A DNA stretch of 18,471 nucleotides from CAVXAE01 sp044225565 (GTDB lineage Bacteria > Pseudomonadota > Gammaproteobacteria > Steroidobacterales > Steroidobacteraceae), in assembly GCA_044225565.1 (NCBI GenBank), contig JBGAIL010000093.1, positions 1 to 18,471 on the forward strand, given 5' to 3'. Both the position numbers and the translations under genes were made by a program. Of the stretch, positions 14,832 to 18,471 are shown piece after piece; the first letter of the stretch is position 1, and each line of letters starts with the position of its first letter. The notes under the pieces are model-generated. The model ran no database searches, was not told the origin of the DNA, and saw only the letters and a list, made by a program, of their open reading frames with translations.

Positions 14832-14851
14832 GTTAGCTAACATTAGCTAAC
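14832..14851. promoter_or_regulatory. Twin-palindrome operator of the toxin-antitoxin operon
   Basis: GTTAGCTAAC (14832-14841) is a perfect 10-bp palindrome, followed immediately by the near copy ATTAGCTAAC (14842-14851). The centres are 10 bp apart, one helical turn. It ends 18 bases before the antitoxin start. Phd/YefM antitoxins typically bind adjacent palindromes of this kind with their N-terminal domain to repress their own operon. The AT-rich element stands out from the GC-rich surroundings and may overlap the promoter. Confidence 0.7.
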
Positions 14852-14869
14852 TCAACCGGACCCCCTTTC

Positions 14870-15121
14870 ATGAAGACCGTGAACATGCATCAAGCCAAGA
14901 GCCAGCTCTCGCAGCTCGTCGAGGACGTCGAGCGGGGGGAGGAAGTCATCATCGCAAGAGCGGGAAGGCCGGTCGCGCGCCTCGTGCCCGCACGGCCGAG
15001 GCCGGGCGGGGTGCAGGTTGGCCTCCTCACGGGGCTCATCCAGCACGAGGCCGCGGATTTCGACGCGCCTCTCGATCCGCAGGTCCTGATCCAGCCCGCC
15101 GGCCCGCGGCGGCGCAAGTGA
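14870..15121 (+). CDS. Phd/YefM-type antitoxin
   Basis: An 83-aa protein with a typical Phd/YefM N-terminal DNA-binding fold: MKTVNMHQAKSQLSQLVEDV, then ERGEEVIIARAGRPVARLVP (about residues 21-41). The C-terminal part (about 45-83) is Pro/Gly-rich and probably disordered until it wraps the toxin. It neutralises the PIN toxin encoded next and represses the operon through the twin palindromes just upstream. The stop overlaps the toxin start (GTGA), so the two are translationally coupled. Met6 is an alternative start. The ribosome site is weak. Confidence 0.9.
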   Translation: MKTVNMHQAKSQLSQLVEDVERGEEVIIARAGRPVARLVPARPRPGGVQVGLLTGLIQHEAADFDAPLDPQVLIQPAGPRRRK

Positions 15122-15501
15122 GGCTGCTGTTCGACACGCACCTCGTGCTCTGGGCGCTCGAAGGCAGCCGCAGGCTGCCCCCGGGCGCCCGCGCATTGCT
15201 CGAGGACGAATCGCACGATCATTGGGTCAGCGCGGCGAGCCTGTGGGAAATCGCCATCAAGACGAGCCTCGGCAAGCTGGCGTTGAGCCGCCCGGTGGGC
15301 GAGCTCGAGGCCGCGATCAAGAAAGCCGGTTTCCGTGAGCTCTCCATCACCATGGCGCATGCCGCGCAGGTGTCGCACGACGACGGCGGGCTGCGCGACC
15401 CGTTCGACCGCCTGCTGCTCGCGCAGTGCGAGGTCGACTCGTTCCGGCTGGTCTCGGCAGACCAGGCGCTGGCGGACCGGCCGGGCGTGCTGCCGGTGTA
15501 G
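15118..15501 (+). CDS. PIN-domain ribonuclease toxin (VapC-like)
   Basis: A 127-aa PIN-domain protein, expected to be a Mg-dependent RNase held inactive by the upstream Phd-type antitoxin. The acidic active site is visible: Asp6 in LLFDTHLVLWAL, Glu44 in SLWEIAIKTSLGKL, and Asp94 and Asp97 in DPFDRLLLAQ; Asp115 is in LVSADQAL. The SLWEIAIK and DPFDRLL motifs are typical of the PIN group paired with Phd antitoxins. It uses GTG as start, overlapping the antitoxin TGA by four bases. All expected acidic residues are present, so it appears intact. RNA target unknown. Confidence 0.92.
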   Translation: MRLLFDTHLVLWALEGSRRLPPGARALLEDESHDHWVSAASLWEIAIKTSLGKLALSRPVGELEAAIKKAGFRELSITMAHAAQVSHDDGGLRDPFDRLLLAQCEVDSFRLVSADQALADRPGVLPV

Positions 15502-15526
15502 GCACCCGGGCTGGGTGCGTGGCGGG

Positions 15527-15991
15527 CTACTCCCGCCCTTCCACCACCACCTCGCAGCTCACCGAGTTGGCGATGAAGCAGGACTCGTGCGCCGAGTGGT
15601 GCAGCTTGTCGAGCTGCTCGGCGGAAGGGGCACCGCCGTTCCAGGCGATCTTCGGCCGCAGCCGCACTTTGAGCATGGCCATGGCGCCGCGGGCATTCTT
15701 GCCCATCTCGCCGACCGCCTCGTCCTCGTAGCGGTCGATCTTCAGGCCCGCCTTCGCCGCATAGAAGAGGAAGAAGAGCATGTGGCAGGAGGAGAGCGCG
15801 GCGATGAAGGCTTCCTCCGGATCCACCGCGTCCGCCTTCGAGAGCGGCAGCGGCACCACCTTCGGCGAGCTCGAGGCCGGCACGGTGACGTTGCCGTCGA
15901 AGCGCCATTCGTGGCCGCGGGAATACTTGTTGTCCGTGAACGGGGCGTCCGCGGGTCGGGTCCAGATCACCGTGGCCGTGTAGCTGCTCAT
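15527..15991 (-). CDS. OsmC/Ohr-family thiol peroxidase-like protein
   Basis: A 154-aa cytosolic protein of the OsmC superfamily, which reduces organic hydroperoxides through a cysteine pair. Two cysteines sit where the family has them: Cys69 in AALSSCHMLFFL, at the start of the central helix, and Cys138 in AHESCFIANSVS. PEEAFIAALSSCH and the SRGHEWRFDG N-terminus fit the YhfA/OsmC-like subgroup better than classical Ohr. The ribosome site GGAGG is clear. It lies 40 bases downstream of the HDOD gene on the same strand, probably in one transcript, and converges on the toxin gene with only 25 bases between stops. Confidence 0.9.
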   Translation of the reverse strand: MSSYTATVIWTRPADAPFTDNKYSRGHEWRFDGNVTVPASSSPKVVPLPLSKADAVDPEEAFIAALSSCHMLFFLFYAAKAGLKIDRYEDEAVGEMGKNARGAMAMLKVRLRPKIAWNGGAPSAEQLDKLHHSAHESCFIANSVSCEVVVEGRE

Positions 15992-16031
15992 GAGGAGGCC
16001 TCCGTTCTTCGGGATTCTCTGGGATTCGCGC

Positions 16032-17141
16032 TCACGGCTTCGCAGGGCGCGCGGCGAGGCGGGCCCAGATGCCGTCGAACTGCGGGTTCGAGCCTTCGAT
16101 GGCGTGCAGGGTGGCCTTCGCCGCGTCGTTCGGAATGTCTCCGTTCGCGCTCAAAATGCCGAGCGCTCCCGCGATGCGGCCGAAATGCAGCGAGCGGCCC
16201 AGCGGCGAGCGCTCGGACGCAGGTCGCCCGGGCAGCTGTTCGGCGAGCGCCTCGATCACGCGGTCCGAGAGCTCCCAGCTCGAAGCGACGTTGCGGGCCA
16301 TCTCCGCGGTATGCGCATTCAGCAGTTGCGCGATGACGGTGACGTCCGGCCGCAGCGCCGGCCGCGCGGCGTACTGATCGAGCACCACGCGAAAGACGAT
16401 GATGGATGCGAGACCCGTGACCAGCGCCAGCAGCTGCGCGGCGAACGGATCTTCGTGCTCCACGATGGCCGCATGCGCCGCAGCGGCGGTGCCCGAACGG
16501 AAAGTGTGCTCCCACGCGATCTCCGGGAACCTCGCGAACTCACCGCCCGCGGCGCGGAACACCGGCTGCAGCACGGCTGCCGCGATCAGTGAGCGGATGC
16601 CTTCCGTGCCGAGCACTGCGATGGCGCGGTCGATGCTCTCCACCGGCTGCGAGCTCACACGATAGAAGGGCGCGTTCGCCAGCTTCAGCAGATTCCCGGT
16701 GAGAGCGGGATCGCGGACGATGAGTGCCGCAAGCTCCCGGCGCGAGACGTCGTTGTCGTTCACGGCGCGCAGCAGTTGAGGCAACAGCAATGGCCGCCGC
16801 GGCGCATAGCGAGGCTCGTTGGCCGCAGTGGGAAGCATCTCGCGCGTGGCGGCCGCCACTTCGGCATGGGCATCCGAAGCGGGGGGATCGAGCGGCGCGA
16901 TGCCGAAGGCCAGCGCGTGCAGCTTGATGAACACTTCATCCAGCGTGAGCACGCCTTCGGCAGGCGTAGCTTCGGACTCGGAAACCGGCGCAGGTGCTTC
17001 CAGGGCAGGCGGCTTGGGTGCTTCTTCCAGAAGCTCGCGCACCGAAGGTCCGCGGCGCGCGGCGGTGGCGCGCCGGTATAGCGACCAGGCTGCGGCAAGG
17101 GCAGCTGCGACGACCAACAGAGCCAGCAGGAATCTCAGCAT
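16032..17141 (-). CDS. Membrane-anchored HDOD-domain protein
   Basis: A 369-aa protein with an N-terminal membrane anchor at residues 2-22 (MLRFLLALLVVAAALAAAW), a Pro/Ala/Glu-rich linker to about residue 65, and an HDOD domain from about 117 to 310. The domain contains LLPQLLRAVNDND, SRRELAALIVRDPALTGNLL (133-152), LANAPFYR, and SIDRAIAVLGTEGIRSLI. HDOD proteins are HD-like scaffolds without the metal-binding His-Asp pair, implicated in signal transduction and stress or motility control. No output domain accompanies it. It starts 32 bases after tRNA-Gly and is probably co-transcribed with the OsmC-like gene. Specific role unknown. Confidence 0.88.
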   Translation of the reverse strand: MLRFLLALLVVAAALAAAWSLYRRATAARRGPSVRELLEEAPKPPALEAPAPVSESEATPAEGVLTLDEVFIKLHALAFGIAPLDPPASDAHAEVAAATREMLPTAANEPRYAPRRPLLLPQLLRAVNDNDVSRRELAALIVRDPALTGNLLKLANAPFYRVSSQPVESIDRAIAVLGTEGIRSLIAAAVLQPVFRAAGGEFARFPEIAWEHTFRSGTAAAAHAAIVEHEDPFAAQLLALVTGLASIIVFRVVLDQYAARPALRPDVTVIAQLLNAHTAEMARNVASSWELSDRVIEALAEQLPGRPASERSPLGRSLHFGRIAGALGILSANGDIPNDAAKATLHAIEGSNPQFDGIWARLAARPAKP

Positions 17142-17173
17142 GGATTCGGGTCGTTGCTCGCCGGGTTCGGACG

Positions 17174-17247
17174 TGGAGCGGGTGAAGGGAATCGAACCCT
17201 CGTCACTTGGTTGGGAACCAAGAGCTCTACCATTGAGCTACACCCGC
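17174..17247 (-). tRNA. tRNA-Gly(CCC)
   Basis: A complete cloverleaf is readable on the minus strand. The acceptor stem GCGGGTG pairs with CACCCGC, followed by discriminator T and an encoded CCA (17174-17176). The D-arm reads TAGCTCAATGGTAGAGC, the anticodon arm is CTTGG-TTCCCAA-CCAAG with anticodon CCC, and the T-arm has GGTTCGATTCC. It reads glycine codon GGG. It stands alone, and the HDOD gene follows 32 bases downstream on the same strand. Confidence 0.97.
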
Positions 17248-17259
17248 GCGAGGCCTGGA

Positions 17260-17289
17260 ATTCTATGCGGCCACCCGCGCCGCGGGCAA
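17260..17289 (-). promoter_or_regulatory. Likely sigma-70 promoter of tRNA-Gly
   Basis: On the minus strand TTGCCC (17284-17289) and TAGAAT (17260-17265) are 18 bases apart. The -10 matches consensus at five of six positions and the -35 at four of six. The -10 ends 12 bases before the mature tRNA 5' end, a sensible distance for a short processed leader. Confidence 0.55.
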
Positions 17290-17342
17290 CGAGATAAGCT
17301 AGCGGCCACGAGCCTGCCGACCCGACCGTCCGGAGCACCGCC

Positions 17343-17678
17343 ATGAACCCACGCCTCGTCCCGTTCGCCTCCCCGGCGGCCGTGCTCGTCGCGCTCGTGG
17401 CCGCCGCGCCGGCCCATTCCAGCGAGACCATGCGCTGCGGCAAGTGGGTGGTCAGCGCGGACACGGACCCGCAGGACCTCCTCGCCAAGTGCGGCGAGCC
17501 CACGAGCCGGCGCTCGGAAACCAGCGAGGTGCGCCGGCCCAGCGCGCGCGGTAAAGGTACCTTCGTGGCGGGCACCACGACCACCGAGCACTGGTACTAC
17601 GACCGCGGCCCGCAGGCGTTCCGCATGGTGGTGACGCTGGTCGACGGCAAGATCAAGAGCATCGACAAGGTCGACTGA
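17343..17678 (+). CDS. Secreted DUF2845 protein
   Basis: A 111-aa protein with a Sec signal peptide (hydrophobic core at about 11-24, cleavage near AHS-SET), so periplasmic. The mature part begins MRCGKWVVSADTDPQDLLAKCGEPTSR with Cys32 and Cys50, which could form a disulfide. This N-terminal repeat-like pattern and the later EHWYYDRGPQAFRMVVTLVDGKI strand region are typical of DUF2845 proteins of unknown function. GGAG lies eight bases before the ATG. It is followed five bases later by trmB, suggesting one transcript. Confidence 0.85.
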   Translation: MNPRLVPFASPAAVLVALVAAAPAHSSETMRCGKWVVSADTDPQDLLAKCGEPTSRRSETSEVRRPSARGKGTFVAGTTTTEHWYYDRGPQAFRMVVTLVDGKIKSIDKVD

Positions 17679-17683
17679 AGCCG

Positions 17684-18373
17684 ATGACCGAGGTCGAGCA
17701 TCCGCGGGCAATCCGCTCCTTCGTGCTGCGCAGCGGGCGCGTCACCGAGGCGCAGCAGCGGGCGCTCGAAACGCAGTGGCCGCGTTACGGCGTGGAGTTC
17801 TCGCCGCAAGCGCTCGATCTGGACGCATTGTTCCTGCGCCGCGCGCCGCGCGTGGCGGAGATCGGCTTCGGCAACGGCGACAACCTTCTCGCACTCGCCA
17901 GCGGCCATCCCGAACGGGACCACCTCGGCATCGAAGTGCATCGCGCGGGAGTCGGGCGCCTGCTCCTGGGCGCGCAGAACGCCGGGCTCGCCAATCTCAA
18001 GGTGATCTGCCACGACGCCGTCGAGGTGCTCGAGCGGCAGCTGTCGCCCCGCTCGATCGACGAGTTCCTGGTCCTCTTTCCGGACCCCTGGCCCAAGAAG
18101 CGCCACCACAAGCGGCGTTTGATCCAGCCGGCGTTCGTGTCGCTGCTGGCGAGCCGGCTGGCCCCGGGCGGGGTGCTGCGCCTCGCGACGGACTGGGAAC
18201 CTTATGCGCACCACATGCTGGAGGTGCTGCGTGCCTGCCCGACGCTCGTGAACGAGGATCCGTCCGGTGCGTTCTGCCCGCGCTCCACGGAGCGCGTTCT
18301 GACGCGCTTCGAGAAGCGCGGCACCCGGCTCGGACATGACGTGTGGGACCTGGCTTTCCGCAGCCGCGCCTAG
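17684..18373 (+). CDS. trmB: tRNA (guanine-N7)-methyltransferase
   Basis: It methylates G46 in the variable loop of tRNAs with S-adenosylmethionine. The 229-aa Rossmann-fold protein has the SAM motif EIGFGNGDNLL (59-69), the ribose-contact Glu84 in LGIEVHRAG, and CHDAVEVL (109-116). The catalytic signature FPDPWPKKRHHKRRLIQP (132-149) contains the key Asp134, and ATDWEPYA (168-175) follows. The N-terminal RSFVLRSGRVTEAQQRAL segment is the usual proteobacterial TrmB leader. Length is normal and all motifs are intact. It directly follows the DUF2845 gene. Confidence 0.96.
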   Translation: MTEVEHPRAIRSFVLRSGRVTEAQQRALETQWPRYGVEFSPQALDLDALFLRRAPRVAEIGFGNGDNLLALASGHPERDHLGIEVHRAGVGRLLLGAQNAGLANLKVICHDAVEVLERQLSPRSIDEFLVLFPDPWPKKRHHKRRLIQPAFVSLLASRLAPGGVLRLATDWEPYAHHMLEVLRACPTLVNEDPSGAFCPRSTERVLTRFEKRGTRLGHDVWDLAFRSRA

Positions 18374-18377
18374 CGCA

Positions 18378-18471
18378 TCAGGAAAACGTCTTCCACAGCC
18401 CGTCGATCACGAACTGTACCGCCAGCGCCCCGAGCACCACGCCCGAGAGCCGGTTGGCGACGTTGGCACCG
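18378..18471 (-). CDS. MarC-family (UPF0056) membrane protein, C-terminal fragment
   Basis: The window edge cuts this gene; only the last 31 codons are visible, with the stop at 18378-18380. The tail reads GANVANRLSGVVLGALAVQF then VIDGLWKTFS. It resembles the final transmembrane helix of MarC-family inner-membrane proteins, which typically end with a TRIMGLxLAAIAVQxIxDGL-like motif. It converges on trmB with four bases between the stops. Confidence 0.6.
   Translation of the reverse strand, partial: GANVANRLSGVVLGALAVQFVIDGLWKTFS

Noticed and set aside
1..18471. CRISPR arrays, insertion sequences, prophage genes, rRNA
   Set aside because: No regularly spaced repeats, transposase motifs, phage genes or rRNA signatures were seen on either strand.

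Overview
This is a GC-rich chromosomal segment, by its genes most likely from a beta- or gammaproteobacterium. TrmB, DUF2845, DUF883, the HDOD protein and the MarC-like tail all have a proteobacterial look. The aspartate-semialdehyde dehydrogenase is closer in its motifs to the plant/planctomycete type than to the E. coli type. Assignment below class level is not possible by eye.

Layout. Bases 25-4897 (minus strand) hold an uncharacterised protein, asd, a phenylacetate-CoA ligase (paaK) and a multi-PAS protein that ends exactly where a histidine kinase domain would normally begin. Bases 5183-14248 (minus) are one tightly packed nine-gene unit, hemA-hemL-histidine kinase-response regulator-hemC-hemD-hemB-hemE-hemF. 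It covers the C5 heme pathway from glutamyl-tRNA to protoporphyrinogen IX, with a two-component system embedded in it. Six of its eight junctions overlap, five of them by ATGA. Bases 14370-15501 hold a DUF883 membrane-anchor protein (minus) and a Phd/PIN toxin-antitoxin pair (plus) with a twin-palindrome operator. Bases 15527-17247 (minus) carry an OsmC-like protein, a membrane-anchored HDOD protein and tRNA-Gly(CCC). Bases 17343-18373 (plus) carry a secreted DUF2845 protein and trmB. The right edge cuts a MarC-family membrane protein.

Most interesting points. (1) Upstream of asd is a short reading frame containing the run TIKSTKTIKM. Nine of those ten residues are Thr, Ile, Lys or Met, the amino acids made from the product of Asd. 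It is followed by a possible antiterminator segment and a strong intrinsic terminator 55 bases before the asd start. This looks like a leader-peptide attenuator for the aspartate family. (2) A two-component system is translationally coupled into the heme operon, and an OmpR/PhoB-style 11-bp direct repeat lies just upstream of hemA, suggesting a self-contained regulated heme unit. (3) The hemA product is divergent: it keeps the catalytic Cys but has lost the usual nucleotide-binding glycine motif and carries an Ala/Pro-rich insertion. All calls are made by reading the sequence, with no database search.
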